From Pyxicephalus adspersus (lineage: Eukaryota > Chordata > Amphibia > Anura > Pyxicephalidae): a DNA stretch of 64,000 nt. The stretch spans positions 154,163,664 to 154,227,663 of the forward strand of contig NC_092859.1 in the NCBI RefSeq assembly GCF_032062135.1, written 5' to 3'. How positions within the stretch are numbered: the stretch's first letter is position 1; each line of letters begins with the position of its first letter. Positions 33,119 through 45,712 of this stretch are shown here, one piece after another. A program made the translations under genes and the position numbers. The notes beneath the pieces were generated by a model. That model saw only the letters and a list, made by a program, of their open reading frames with translations. It did not search any database and was not told where the DNA came from.

Positions 33119-36100
33119 GTAAGATGTGTTTTTTTTACCTTTATCTGCACAAATGTTTGCAATGGATTTGCATACTGTTTATTAGCCAACAAGTGAGGAG
33201 TTGGAGGACAAAGGTCCTATGTAAAACTGGTTAGTGGGTAAGTAATGGCAGAGGGGATTTTAGCAAATGCATCGTATTTGATTAAACAAAAGTGGACCAG
33301 GCTAACAGGACTGGAAAAAAAAAATATTAGCTAAGTGGACAGATCAAATGAAATGCCTGCACCCTTATTATATATAAATGGGTGTCATGATCTAGCAATG
33401 TGGCTTTCAACTTTAAGCCTATTGTTGTTGGTGAGTTTGGCTGTGCACTAGGCTGTAAATGAGCATTTGTAATGGTTTACTGATTTAATTTAGGAAAAAT
33501 AACAACTCTTGGAACTAAAATGTAAAAAAGTAATCTTCATGTCTTCTCAAAACTTTGCAAGTTGCATTTGCATTCCTGTTGTTGTGTCTGGAGCACCCTG
33601 GTATACAATAGCACCTCCGCTACCAATATTTGCTGACTCCGAGGCATTTATTAAGAACGCCTCTTCCGTGGAAGTTTGGATCAAGCAATAGTTTATCAGA
33701 TCTTCAAACTTCAAAGTGAATTTTACATTTATTTTCACTTTTAGTGTCAATATTAAATTAGGTTGTTATCTGGAAAATGAGTTGGGAGATTGCTACTGGA
33801 TCCCTATGTTGTATCTTATGTTATGACATGATTATGCTTACAGAAAATGTAACAAGAACCTGGTGTTGGATTGGTTAAACTTGCACTCAATATATTGCAA
33901 TCTGAGCATCATCATCATCTCTGCATGTCTTTTCCTTTTCCACATCAACACAATGTATAGACATAGACACAATGTAAACCTTGGGGGGTGGGGGTGGAAT
34001 GCAGTTCCAATATTAGACCTGTTACTTAAGATTCTTCCCTTATCTTAGGAGGGAATGTGTATATATGTGGAACAATGAGTGATAATCAATAAGCTATAAC
34101 ATGATTTCCTTTTGGAGGCTTAAAATAACTGGTAAAAATCAATGCAAAATTAAGGAGATTTAGATGCATGACATATAAAAATGTCACAGAGGCAAAGGAA
34201 CGTGTTTAGATTATGCATTTCCACAATGTTCCTTCTAGATCTTCTAACATGGGATGACCTGACTTTATAATTACTAAAGAAAGACCAGAATATAAAACAC
34301 AATGGGATGAATGTGTAAAGCACACCATGGGATGAATGCATAAGCTTCTGCAGAACCTCTCCATGATGATGCCAGGAGCCAGATATACTGTACATGATAT
34401 ATGGATACAGGGGCTCTGCAATATCAAGGGAGATATTGCCATTCCTTGTACAGAGAATGGTTAATAATGTCCGAGCTCACAGATCCATATTATCTGCTTT
34501 CATCCCCTTCATTACATTTTAGTTAATAGCACATTCAGCAAATTGGAACAAGGTGACTAAGTCAGCAGAGCACCAAAGTGTCATTCATGGAGCCCAATGA
34601 GCCATTACTTTTTAACATCTAATGGCTTACAAAGTTTATTTTATATAGACAAGCTCAGCACATTCCATCACAGAATATAATACCAGCACACCTCTATCAA
34701 GGGTAATGGATTTTATGGCTTCATCTAACCTGAAATAACATTTTGGCGAATTCCATGGTCTAAAAAGTAGAAATAGCTCAGTTACTGCACATTATTTCTA
34801 TTTGAATTGTGTTCATAATATGTTAATAAAATGTATTTACCACCAGGTAAATGTCAAAGTTCATTGATCTTATACCATACCTCATTCAATTGTTTAATAC
34901 CTTACCCATTTATTATATATTATGGGTGTTTATATTATGATTTTTCTTATATGGATGAGCAACACAACTATGGCAAATCCTCACCAAACTCAATGACCCA
35001 GCTTGATCCATTGATCTAACAATTGCATGCAAGTATGACTGCTTTGTTCAAGTTTGCATTAGGAATTCAGTTGCACTTGTTGTGTCTACAATTTTCCAGC
35101 TGTAATTATTATGATCCCCCAGCATGCTTTGTGACAATTATCTGTAGTGAAACAATAGGTACCATTTATGGTTTGTATCCCAGGTTCGGACCATTAAATA
35201 CCTTTAAATGCAATTGTTTCTGGTACTGACTTAGGGGTTGTCCACAGTAGCGCATTGGTGCATTGGCTTGCCAATCATTGTTAAAGGCAGCACCATACAT
35301 ACCTTACCCATGTGCTACAGCCCAACATTGGACAATGTAAAGCGTGGCTTTTAAAAATTGCAACATGCAGCACATTTGCCTACATAAATGGGCTGCCTGG
35401 ACCCAATCAACACGCAGCTTTGATATAAATGAAACCTTAATGCGTAGGACTGCATGTTCTTTTCATTTATTGGACACAACTCCACCTGAAGGTATATTTT
35501 GGTGAATCTATGGATCACTGCACATCAGTACTCCTTGTACTCTCTTTGTGCCGTTTAATTGCCTTAATAAGTGATTATTGTATAAGTGCCAATTTGTCAT
35601 GGTAGACCAACTGATTGTGATAAATATTCCCATTTTAATTTGAATGATTCAGACTGCTCCAGTTAATTTTGCAGCAATTGCTCAATAATAATCAGACTTT
35701 ATCCAAGATATTATTGGTATAAGTAGCACAATCATATCCACTTCATAGTGGATCATAGTCACTCCAAGCGCTCATGCAATGCAAGCAATATGCTCATGCA
35801 AGGCTGTCTGTCTACATTTCTTCCCCTTGCCTTAATATTTATTTTCCTCCCTGTCTTCCAAAGGGGAACATTTATCTCCAACTCATTGACTTTCTTTCCC
35901 TCTGTCCATCATCTTATCGGTGTCTGTACAGGGGATGTTCTTGGTCAAAGGAATCCTTGACATTGCACTCTATGGAGTCTTCTGCTGATTTGGTATTCAC
36001 TCCGCTTCTGGGAATCATCTCTCCTACATCTGTAACAATTAATCGGTTGAAGAAATCCTTGATGGTTGTAACTGATTGCTCAATGTTGCGGTTGTATCTG

Positions 36101-36654
36101 ACCATGCAGCAATTGTTCCTGACTAGTGAAGATTCTTGTCACTTGTGTAGCATGTCAGACTCACTATTTGTTAATAGTTAAGAAGAATTTTCTGCTTGTG
36201 CAAAAAGGATTGGAAAATCCATATGTGGCGGAGCCATTAGTTACAGTTAACTGGCTGATTAAATTTCCTAAATCATTATCTGGCTTATTAAAAGACAGCT
36301 GTACACAAAAAGCCTGTTCAGAGTATTGGAGTGTGTTAATGCAGAAAAAACAACATGCATTATTTATACATTGACCTATGTCATGCTAAGAAAGTCTATT
36401 CATTTTAGCTGTCAATGCATGGCAGCATGCAAATAAATTACACTTGCAATATTTTAGGTATCACAATACATTGCAAAATGCATGCATGTATTTACAGCTG
36501 TGCATTGTTCTGCACTACTATAGCATGGGGGTGTTTTACTCGCATATGTGGGGTTGGGGTGCCATTGTAGGTGAATACTTACACAGTGTAATGGTGTAAG
36601 TGGACCCTAAAATGATAAGCTTTTTAGGTAATATAGATGGATATCAAGCTGTTG
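33119..36654. other. QRFPR intron 1, proximal part
   Basis: The sequence begins with the donor GTAAGATG. No further receptor exon was recognised: I looked for the TM3 block (ICKMVPF..., the ERHQG-type motif) without success. 34470-34650 has conserved-non-coding texture. 35222-35300 may be a MITE end. ORFs such as 35774-36181 have no domains. Confidence 0.5.
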
Positions 36655-36903
36655 GTCCGGTGTTTCCCAACCAGGGTTCCATGAGTAATTTGTGCCTCTC
36701 AGGTCATACTAAGTGACCCCAATTATATTTTTGGCTATAATTAAGGGTGACATTCTTCCCAATGGCCAGCAATGTAATTCTTCCTAATGACCACCACACT
36801 AATATACAGTGAGCTGTGGATATAGAGATTATAGAACGAGTTCCCTGAAGACCAGAACGTTATTTCAAATGGTTCCCCTTGATAAAACAGTTGAGAAACA
36901 CTG
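36655..36903 (+). repeat. MITE family B copy
   Basis: It runs from 'ggtgtttcccaaccagggtt' to 'aacagttgagaaacactgtg'. All internal landmarks are present (tgcctctcaggtc, aagtgaccccaattat, gtgagctgtggatatag). Inverted ends GTGTTTC..AACC and GTTGAGAAACAC are well preserved. Confidence 0.75.
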
Positions 36904-36951
36904 TGTTAGGCAAATTCATCTTAAATCTACTTTTTCATTTCATGTCCTTTT

Positions 36952-37208
36952 AGAGCAGCCATTCTCAACCTGGGTTCCTCCAGAGGTTGCCAGGGGTCCT
37001 TGATTTGTGGCTAATTGACCTCCCATTTTGATGGTCCTGCCTACTTTCAGGGCCATTGCCACTTGGCATAAGCATCTGCAGGACACCAAAGAATTCTTTA
37101 GCTGTAAGGGTGGCATCCAGACCAGCAGCATTTATCCCATTGATTACCAATGTAGGGGCATTGATGCACGTTGGTTTTAGCAGGGGCTCCCTGAGACCTA
37201 AAAATTAG
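36952..37208 (+). repeat. MITE family C, unexpanded copy
   Basis: It starts 'gagcagccattctcaacctg'; the interior has 'attgacctcccat', 'ggccattgccacttggcata' and 'ctccctgagacctaaaaatt'. It carries a single 'gccacttggca' phrase where the copy at 5567 carries a tandem array, and so shows the state before expansion. Confidence 0.65.
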
Positions 37209-39051
37209 GCTGCTTTACAGTTCCACCATAGGCTCATGCCAGTATTAACAATGCAGACCCCCCACATAGAGCACAAGCAAATCACTCCGTTACTGATCAT
37301 CTCAGATTTTCTGATTACACAAATACGAGTTAGTGAACTCTTGTAATAGGTTTGCATCAATTTGAGGTGTATTGAATCGGGAAGGCACAGAGATAATCAG
37401 GAGTAGAGTGATTTGTACTTATTGGAGTGGGTTGTTGAAGGATTTGTGTGTAGTTTTAGCTCAATTGTATCTGCAGACAAATAAAGAGAGAAATTCCGGC
37501 ATCTGCTCCCGCAACATCAACATTGGAGCCATATAAGACTATACTGCCCTTATGTAGTCCCAGATATCACAGATTGGAAACAGCGCGTACTTTAAGGTGA
37601 ATCCTATCCATCCCAATCCATGTACTTCTAGAAACTTAATTAGAGAAGGCTGAATACAATCTACTGGGATCCCTGATATACAATCTCATATTTACAACTC
37701 TGGCCTGGAGATGTGCTGTCTATTCTTAACTTAACCAACAACAAAGCACCGTGAAATGTTACTTACACACAGCTAACGGCTTTCATTGATTTTCATTTCT
37801 CTGAAGAGATGAAAGATAAAACCTGGTAGCTTTTTGTACTGCGTTGAACTTTTTGTTATCATTGCATGGATCTTTGCACTGCTATATGAAATGCTCCAGT
37901 TTGTGTGATCTTCAAGGCATCCATAATACGAAATACAAGAATGACGACCATTTACTGAATTCACATCTTAATGATAATAGTGTTCAGCTGTCAAATGGCC
38001 CATACCCATGCAGGGTAATAGAATAATCTTTTATTCCATTCTGCTCATAAGTGCCATGAATGCGCACAATTTTTCTTAGATGTTGCTAAATACGGGCACT
38101 TTATTTACACTTTATTCACTTTATTTATTCCTCTTTTGTCACATATGAAATGAAAATTTAGTCATCTCCAGGCCCAACAAGAATCAGATACAAGTGTATG
38201 TATCCCCTCTTTATCCTTTCAGGGCATATTGGTCAACTTGAGAACTCTACAGGGCCCAGACACTGCCAGAGGACCCTCCAAAAGCAGAGCAATTTTGTGC
38301 GTTCAGGTGCATTGATTTAAGCTGTCCATTAGGAATGAATGGGCTGTAACACACCATTGCCTTGGAAATCGGGTCCTACTGCATTTTTGCAATCTACGAC
38401 AATACATATGTGAGTCCCCAATATTAGACCCCAGTATGGTTACCAGTGACCACCATAATAACTCCCAGCATTGGTGTCAAGGATTTCAATATTACCCTCA
38501 GCTTTGGTGTTAGAGACTGCAACAATTCCCTTAGTATTGCTGTCAGTTGCAGTATTACCTTCCTCCCCCACTCAACATTGGTGGCCAGGGCAGTATTTGT
38601 AACCCCATTGCTTCTTTCTTCCTTCCTTCCTCATCTGGTCACGGTTTTACTTGTAGGGTCAGGTGGAGATAACTTTGTCTTACAGTACTGTGTCTACTGC
38701 AGTTCCAGGGGCTGAATCACTCTCTGCAGTTCCGGGCCTAACAGATGTTGGATCCGGTTTAGAATATAAATGGCCAAGTGATGGTTAGAGATTGTCCATA
38801 TCCCACCTCTACATAAATTGCAGCAATCAGCCTAACCTATATACTTTTATTTTAGTTTTTTTATTGAGGTCACAAGGTGCAAAAAATAATCCACAGCAAC
38901 CAACCAGGTTTTACTTTATTGTTGCTGGATCTAAATTCTGGTTACTTTGAGCATCTATACTTTGCTCTTTCCATAAATTAAAAATAGTTCTTCTGGTATA
39001 TAGAGGGCTTCCAGAATGATCTGTAATAAACCCTACAGAATGGGCTTGATT
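37209..39051. other. Intronic DNA, nothing recognised
   Basis: No exon or clear repeat was identified. 38440-38600 has a short irregular tandem texture ('agcattggtgtcaagga' / 'agctttggtgttagaga' / 'agtattgctgtcagttg'), possibly a tiny degenerate ~35-bp array. Confidence 0.4.
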
Positions 39052-39250
39052 TCAAGGCTGAAGAGGATACACTTTCATCAGTTATACTAGGTGATCCAGC
39101 AAACCAGGAATGGATCTGGTCCAGAATTCAAAACATTTGCTAGCAAATTACTTTCATAAAATCCATTCCAGGTTTGCTTGATCACCCAGCTTCACTTATG
39201 AAAGTATATCCTTCCCAGCCTTGCTTTAAGAGCTTTAATAAACCAGGCCC
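39052..39250. repeat. MITE family A copy
   Basis: It runs from 'gggcttgatttcaaggctga' to 'taataaaccaggccc'. It has long palindromic arms and AATG-type flanks on both sides. Confidence 0.75.
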
Positions 39251-39327
39251 AATGCATCTACTCTATACAGTCAGAAGCTTGGTTTAATAAATACTGTAGT
39301 CCATCAAGGTAAATCTAATTGATACTA

Positions 39328-39915
39328 GTGTTGGTGTTCGAATTCAGGTTGTCCTTATATTCAACCTGAATGTGGCTGTTCAAAATCAGATAGACCCGAC
39401 CTGAAAAACATTTGACTTTGCAAATTTGTGTGTAAAAAATGTTTGTACCTATGTGTTAACATACTTTAATGTTAAAGTATTTATTGAATGTGTGTGATTT
39501 GTGTAACTAACTTTTTTTTACAGGTTATCTCACAATGACAGGATGATTCCCACAGCTGCATCCATTCTGAGCACAGCCGTGGGAATCCTCCTGTCAGCGT
39601 GGGATCCCCGGGCACTAGAGGTTAAATGAGAACACGTCTCCCCATTCATCACCTCTAGTGCTCTGTGAATAGAGAATCTCCATCCAAGAACACACACTAT
39701 AGTTACACTAGGGCTGCAAGAGCAATCAGGGGAGCGGAGGTGTCAGCTCCACTCCTGTGATTGCTCTTGCAGTTCTACACAGTCCCGAAAAATAACCCGA
39801 ATTTTCCCCCCATTGACTTTAATGGTGTTCGGATTCCACGTTGGATCACCCGAACAATATCCCTCTATTTGACTGAAAAGCTGTCGAACTGAATAGTGAG
39901 ATATTCGACCAACAC
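39328..39915. mobile_element. TA-flanked fold-back element sharing modules with 22917-24205
   Basis: The left end GTGTTGGTGTTCGAAT (39328) and right end ATTCGACCAACAC (39915) are inverted and each lies beside TA. The interior contains 'gcactagaggttaaatgaga', 'cacctctagtgctctgtgaa', 'gagaatctccatccaagaac', 'tgcaagagcaatcagggg' and 'ctgtgattgctcttgcag', modules that also build the 22917 element. No ORF with homology was seen. Confidence 0.65.
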
Positions 39916-40224
39916 TATTTCAACCAACATCATTCACAGGGAAGCAAAAAAAGGTCCACTTTAAATTTAAATCCTAAAATGAAAGTAGAAATGGGGTTTC
40001 TCTCTTTATCTCCCTGGATTGTGATATGCAGGTTTGGGATTTTCTCCCCTATAGATTTTAGAACATTAAATTATAGTAGAAAATACAAAGACAGGTTTTA
40101 CAGGCCAAATTTTCAAGAATAATTATTATGTTTTGATTTCACAATTCATATGTAATTAAAGGACAATTAAAGTACATGGCCCATTGTATCATCATGGGAT
40201 GGAGTTTGCCAAGTTATACAGAGA

Positions 40225-40320
40225 ATCAGCTAGCATTTTAGGTAAACCGGTGTAGTCTGTTATACCCGACGCGTTTCACCACTTCCTCAGGAGTGTGCAG
40301 TAACGACTTTACAGTTTGTA
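40225..40320. repeat. Fragment with GACGCGTTTCACC motif
   Basis: 'tacccgacgcgtttcaccac' and 'ttcctcaggagtgtgcag' resemble the internal block of the fold-back MITE at 49703-50408 ('gacgcgtttcaccattcttc'). It is probably a small piece of a related repeat. Confidence 0.45.
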
Positions 40321-40990
40321 TTCAGAGAATATAAAGTGTACTTCGTGGTGGTTGGCAGAAATAAGATCAGTTTAGGCTAGTATAATACTTGTATTTGGCC
40401 TTAAATAAAAAGGAATTAATGGAAGAGAGATTTTAAATGCTTGTTGTCATTAAATATATTCTTCTGGTAAGTTTGCGGTCATTCGCATTATTTTTGATAT
40501 ATCCTCCTTTGATAGATTATATCATGTAGGTATGAGCTCCCAATGAGGAGTTTCCAGGGCACTGGGGAATGAGGAGAATGTTCTCAGTTTCCATTTGAGA
40601 CAGAGTGATGTGGAGAAGTCTGACAGAAGCACAACTAGTGGAAAATCTGGACAAATATGATTAATTGAAAACTCAATTTGCTTTGTAAGCATTTTAGAAC
40701 TCCAGTTGAACTCTATTGAATTTTTCTTTATAGTTCATTCTGTCCATGGGATGGCGCTTTTGCAGTAAAATTTAAGTTGCTTCCCGCTTGTGCTGCTTGT
40801 GGCCCTCTCCTTCTGCTTTACTAGAGCCATGGCAGACGTCTTACTGTACCACTGGTATGACTGAGGACATCATCCCCCCCAAGCCTATGAGTCTTACACT
40901 GTATGGGATGTGATGAGCCCCATTCACAACCTGGAGAGTCTGGCAGCTATGGTGGCTGCAGGAATAAATCTTTCTCCAAATGCACCATTC
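40321..40990. other. Intronic DNA, nothing recognised
   Basis: No exon or repeat was identified. Confidence 0.5.
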
Positions 40991-41330
40991 CCTTGCTTAG
41001 CCCTTCTCAACCTTTGTAAAAACCCCTAAAACATTTGGCAAGTCCCAAGAAACCCCTGCTAAAAATTAATAAACATTCAATTGGGGGTAACTAGAAAAAT
41101 CCTCCTAAACTGATGGCCATTGGAAAAATTCCCTTCTATAGTTGTGGCTGGAATATCACTTTTATAAACAAAACATCTAGAGAGTTATGCAGCTGGCTCT
41201 ATCAAGTGGTGTTGGCACCAAGACTATGCAGGAATCATCAAATCTCTTTGAAGAACCCCAGCAACCTCTGGAGGAGCCCCGGGATTCTATGGAACCCTCC
41301 ATGAGATTGGCTGTCCTGGATAGAATAAAT
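40991..41330 (-). repeat. MITE family B/C relative, reverse orientation, degenerate
   Basis: 'ttagcccttctcaacctttg' opens it. 'aaaaattcccttctatag', 'gaagaaccccagcaacctct' and 'ggaggagccccgggattcta' are complements or relatives of B/C landmarks. The copy is strongly diverged. Confidence 0.45.
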
Positions 41331-42279
41331 TAATAATAATGAAATGGGGGATTTTAGCCAGAGTTCAGCATTAATGGTATTAAAATCTATTTCCTAATTT
41401 CAATAGGCAGCCAACTATGATTTATAAAACTGATAAAAGTTGCATTTCCCTTGACTGTAGCTATTCTAAAATTCTTCTGTTCATAACCAGAATTCCCAAA
41501 ATCATTGTCCTTGTTTTGTTGCAACTGACTATTGCCTATCCTGGGAGCTTGCATGAGGTTTACAGTAAAAGTAAACCCAAATCACTAAAATCTCATATTA
41601 TATTTACCATAGTAAAAGTAATTTTGTATATGCGCAGCTTTCATGAAAATATTACGGGCTGGTGCGGTCCTGTTCTTGTAAAGAATGACAAATGTTTCCT
41701 AAATGTTCTCCTGCAGGGTCACCCAGACACACAAGCTTGGAGAATGCTTACTATAGGAAATCACTCACGGCTAGGTAGGATTAAGGTTTAGGGACATATG
41801 AAATGCGACTGTATGGCGCTCAGCATGATAATCAGTGGTTTATCTCTATATCTACATAAGAGGTATAGATAAAATCTAAATGTTTTAATTTAAAAATACA
41901 TTTCTTCCTAGAATTGAATATATTATACCATATGAACAATTATTTTCTGACCTCTTGGATTTATCTGTCCCATAGTTTTGTGAACATTAATTACCATTCA
42001 TATTTCTCTTATAATATTATAATCACTCCTGTTATTCCTCCACCAGCTGGGATATCATCAAGTTAAACATATCGAGGGGAGATTAGAAGGTATTGTGGTG
42101 AAAATAGGATCATCCCTGATATTGTTATAATAAAATGATCTTTATAGTTAGAGGTTAATTGACTTTATTTATAGACTTTATGGAGGACTTTCATATGAAT
42201 CAAAGTTATTTAACCTTTTGCACAAATTAATGATTTTGATATATATAGAACATGGCAATTCTTATTATTTACCTTTAAG
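41331..42279. other. Intronic DNA, nothing certain
   Basis: A 124-codon ORF (41417-41791) contains the MITE-like 'gtaaaagtaaacccaaatc' and no protein domain. No exon was recognised. Confidence 0.45.
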
Positions 42280-42293
42280 TATATTTAGGTGCA

Positions 42294-42324
<31 letters not shown>

Positions 42325-42427
42325 NNNNNNNNNNNNNNNNNNNNNNNNNNNNNNNNNNNNNNNNNNNNNNNNNNNNNNNNNNNNNNNNNNNNTATGTATA
42401 TATTGCACCATATATACCTAAATATAA
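42280..42427. repeat. AT-rich hairpin with (TA)n and a 68-base gap
   Basis: 'gtatatttaggtgcagtata' leads into (TA)n, a gap (42325-42392), then 'attgcaccatatatacctaa', the imperfect complement of the start. It is a small AT-rich fold-back whose centre could not be assembled. Confidence 0.6.
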
Positions 42428-42598
42428 ACTCATCAAATATAAAAGAAGGTACCTACAATATAGACACAAAGTACAGCTGTGCATTCATAACAGTAATCAA
42501 CAGAAATGGCAAAAAAATAATGTGAATAAATACATCCATGGCGTGTTATTTAAAAAATATTTACTTAGACATTTAAAGTATGTTGTTCTTTTGTGTTT

Positions 42599-42855
42599 GT
42601 TGGGTCACTTGCTCCTAAACAATCTTTTGTGAATTATTGTTGGCCATCAGTAGATGGTGCTGTGTCATCTTGTAAAGTGTGTAACAAACTCTTGCCATTG
42701 TTGGAGTTTGTTGCACTAGGGATCTAACAGGTGTTTAACAAACTCCAGGTGTTTTTTAAAGTTTTTTAACAAACTCCAATAATATCTCTCTAATGGTAAA
42801 AGTTTGTTATACACTTGACATGGGATCACAGTGCCATCTACTGCCTTGACCCAAG
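42599..42855. mobile_element. Fold-back MITE with AACAAACTCC repeats
   Basis: The left half 'cagtagatggtgctgtgtca' + 'gtgtaacaaactcttgcca' + 'ttggagtttgtt' is mirrored on the right by 'aacaaactccaat', 'taatggtaaaagtttgttat' and 'cacagtgccatctactg'. The outermost TTGGGTCA / TGACCCAA pair may be the termini. Non-coding. Confidence 0.6.
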
Positions 42856-44355
42856 TATTAACCTAGGCATTTTCAGAACACAAGATAACAATTATTAAAG
42901 TAGTATTTTTGTAGCATACCACACTGTTCAATAGGCCAGTAACAAATGGAAAAGGCAACATATATACAGCTGACAATAGAAAATCCAGCCATCGATAATC
43001 CGGTTCCTTCAGTTTTCTGGCATGAATTTCGGATTGCATTTTCAATACGCATTACACTGTTTGGCCACTGATGTTTTGATGGCGCTGTTCTGCAGTAGCA
43101 GTTCTTTGGAATCGTGCCCGATGTGTGCTGCGGGAGGAAGGCTGGCCTGTGTGTGGAGGTAAGCATAACTTTCAAAAACCCGGAACCTTAGGTCCTAAGG
43201 TCCAGAGGTTGCCAGATTTTTAAATGCCAACTGTAGTCTGAACTGGAAAAAAATCATCATCAAAACCCTTCTGCAACCAGAGAACCTTATCGCAAAGAGA
43301 AAAGAGGGGTCGAAGCATAAATAAATCTCTACACATATTATTTATTTAAAAAAAATGTAAGTAATCAAGAAAAAGGTGATTGTGGTTGTAATATTGTACT
43401 TGCACCAAAGACGGAGTATGGTGCCGCCCATGTGTTCTGGGTTCTGGGTGTGTTCTGGACATTTATGTTAAAATTTACTGATAAGCGCCCCCTTTATAGC
43501 CAGTATTCTTCCTTCTCCATCACTATGATTTCAGTTGTAAAACTAACCGAGCATCCCTCCCCATGCGTATGTTTGATGCAGCCAAGGCTTCCATCCTTGC
43601 AATGTGGAGGCAGTTGAGGTCACCAACAATATTTAAGTGGTTCTCCATTATTCAAGACATCTAAAGAATAAAGGACTCGACTTCAGTCCTGGCTGAGGAT
43701 TTCTATCAGTGGTGGTTCTTCTGGATTTCCTTCTCTTCACCGGAGTACCTGAAAAGTGATGTCTAGATGTGGCCACCTGGCTTTATCTCCAACAAAACTC
43801 TACTTCAAAGGCCATGACTCCTTGTGTCTTCTTCCTTTCTTTCTATCGTTCTTTATAGGTTTTTCTTGTCCTCTTTACATGTTTTAACCTGCTTTCTCCT
43901 AATTAATTCCTACTTTATCATATTGAAACTCATAGAATATATGTGATCTAGTAATTGCTTGAATATTCTATGTTGGGTTTAAGTCTATGCTTGTCTCTGG
44001 TTGGCTGTTTCCATTATTTATAAGGCTGGCAATGTTTTCACAAGATGTTGTATTGCAGTTATACTTTGTATTCCTTTAAGATCCTGAATCACATGGAGAT
44101 ATCATCTCTTCTGAAAAAATAAACTCTTGTTAGGCTTCTACTCTAAAGATTGGACATAGGAGCATGAATATGCAAAGTGCACAATTGTTTATTCATGCTA
44201 TGTAAAGCCCATGGCAGAACCACCTCTGTATGTGAAATAGGTCTCCTATAATTGAATAACGACTAGAAGTCCACACCTTCTATACTTCTGTGAGGTTTTG
44301 ATTTCCTTTTTTTTATCCACAAGCATACAGGTAGGACAATTGGCTTCCAACAATG
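42856..44355. other. Intronic DNA, nothing recognised
   Basis: No exon, RNA gene or clear repeat was identified. Confidence 0.5.
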
Positions 44356-44571
44356 AGCCTGATTTATTAAAGCCATCAGNGGCTGGAGAGGTTAGACTTT
44401 CATCAATGAAGCCGGGTGATCCAGCAAATCTGGAATAGAATTCTTAAAAGTCATTTGTTAGGAAATGTTTTCAATCCTTGACCAGATGCATTTCAGGTTT
44501 GCTGGATCACCCAGCTTCACTGATGAAAGTGTATTCTCTCCAGCCTTTGAGGGCTTTAATAAATCAGGTCC
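44356..44571. repeat. MITE family A copy (contains one N)
   Basis: It runs from 'gagcctgatttattaaagcc' to 'ctttaataaatcaggtcc', with clear palindromic arms and an undetermined base at 44380. Confidence 0.8.
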
Positions 44572-44668
44572 AGTGAGTGAATATGTGTTGTAGTTGGGAA
44601 TTTAAAGAAAATGTTTCACTGGAACTAGGACACCTCAAACTACAGATCTGAGAATAAAAGATACAAAT

Positions 44669-44673
44669 ACATA

Positions 44674-44705
<32 letters not shown>
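44669..44705. repeat. (AT)n microsatellite
   Basis: Nearly pure AT dinucleotides interrupted by one GT. Confidence 0.9.
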
Positions 44706-44710
<5 letters not shown>

Positions 44711-45289
44711 ACATTAAAAACACCTATGTGTGTAAAAGTAAGTCTTTTTGGGTTGGTTTGCTTTCTTAATATAGAAAAAAGAAAAGTTCCATGAGTATTT
44801 CTACTTAGGGTGCAAGTCCACACAATGCCCACTGATCCTGCCAGTGAAAGCCTATTGCAACTTCTTGTGAAGAGACGAACATTGCTTCATTGCCCCACAA
44901 TGTAACCCAGATGTAGGTTGTGTTTCCTTGCAATGTGGGTTGAGGTGTTCCAGAGGGGGAGGCTATCAATATTGTCTCTGCTGTTTGACAAATTTCAATC
45001 TACACTGTCCAAAACTAGCCGTGCTCACTATTTTCTGTATTGACAGCACCGCCTGAAACCCTCCCACTGTGATCTGCAGTGTCCTGGAGGGGGAGTATGT
45101 GAAACACAACTAAAGAAAGATTTGATTTGGTCCAAAAAAGAAAAGAAAGTTCTGGGTTCACTTTACGAAACTTGTGCATTACATAGTAACTGGATTTTTG
45201 ACTTGTTTATACTGTCATTTAGGAGCTCCTTAGTATTTAGAACAGGATCTGCCAGAAACACAGAAATAAGCTGGGGCTGCCAGCAAATG
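44706..45289. other. Intronic DNA, nothing recognised
   Basis: No exon or repeat is certain. 44810-45080 has a GC-richer MITE-like texture without defined ends. Confidence 0.4.
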
Positions 45290-45464
45290 CACAACTGCCT
45301 TCTGCTCTGCCTATTAAAGTACACGTCGCTGGCAGATATTGTGCTTCTAGAACAGTATGTGATCATTGGCAGAGATCTGTCTTGGTAATACAGGAGATGC
45401 TCACTGTCGGAGGCTTGTAGTGAATTGCATGATTACTGGCAGAGATTTGTCAGTCTAATACAGT

Positions 45465-45712
45465 AGATCAGACTTTTTCAACCAGGATTTCGTGGAACCT
45501 TTGTCACATTTATTAGGTGTTCCTTAAGCAATTTCTAGCTCTCAGATAAGTAACCACTGTCACCAATGATCTTTTTTAGCTTTCTGTGAGAGGGGCATTC
45601 TTGCTCATGACCACCCATGTCAGAAACATTCTTCCCACTGGTCTCCATGCCAAGTTGTACATATAGTAATTATTAGCAAGGGTTCTGTGAGGATTCCTGA
45701 GAACTTAAAAAA
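45465..45712 (+). repeat. Degenerate MITE family B copy inside the minisatellite
   Basis: 'gactttttcaaccaggattt', 'tagctctcag', 'caccaatgatctttttt' and 'cagaaacattcttcccactg' match family B in order. It ends in an A run at 45702-45723. Confidence 0.55.

Noticed and set aside
33119..33234. Continuation of the receptor ORF past the donor site
   Set aside because: After WLGG the reading frame loses receptor similarity and GTAAGA marks a splice donor, so these codons are intronic.
41417..41791. 124-codon ORF as a possible exon
   Set aside because: No domain was recognised, it includes MITE-like sequence, and it has no receptor motif that would make it QRFPR exon 2.
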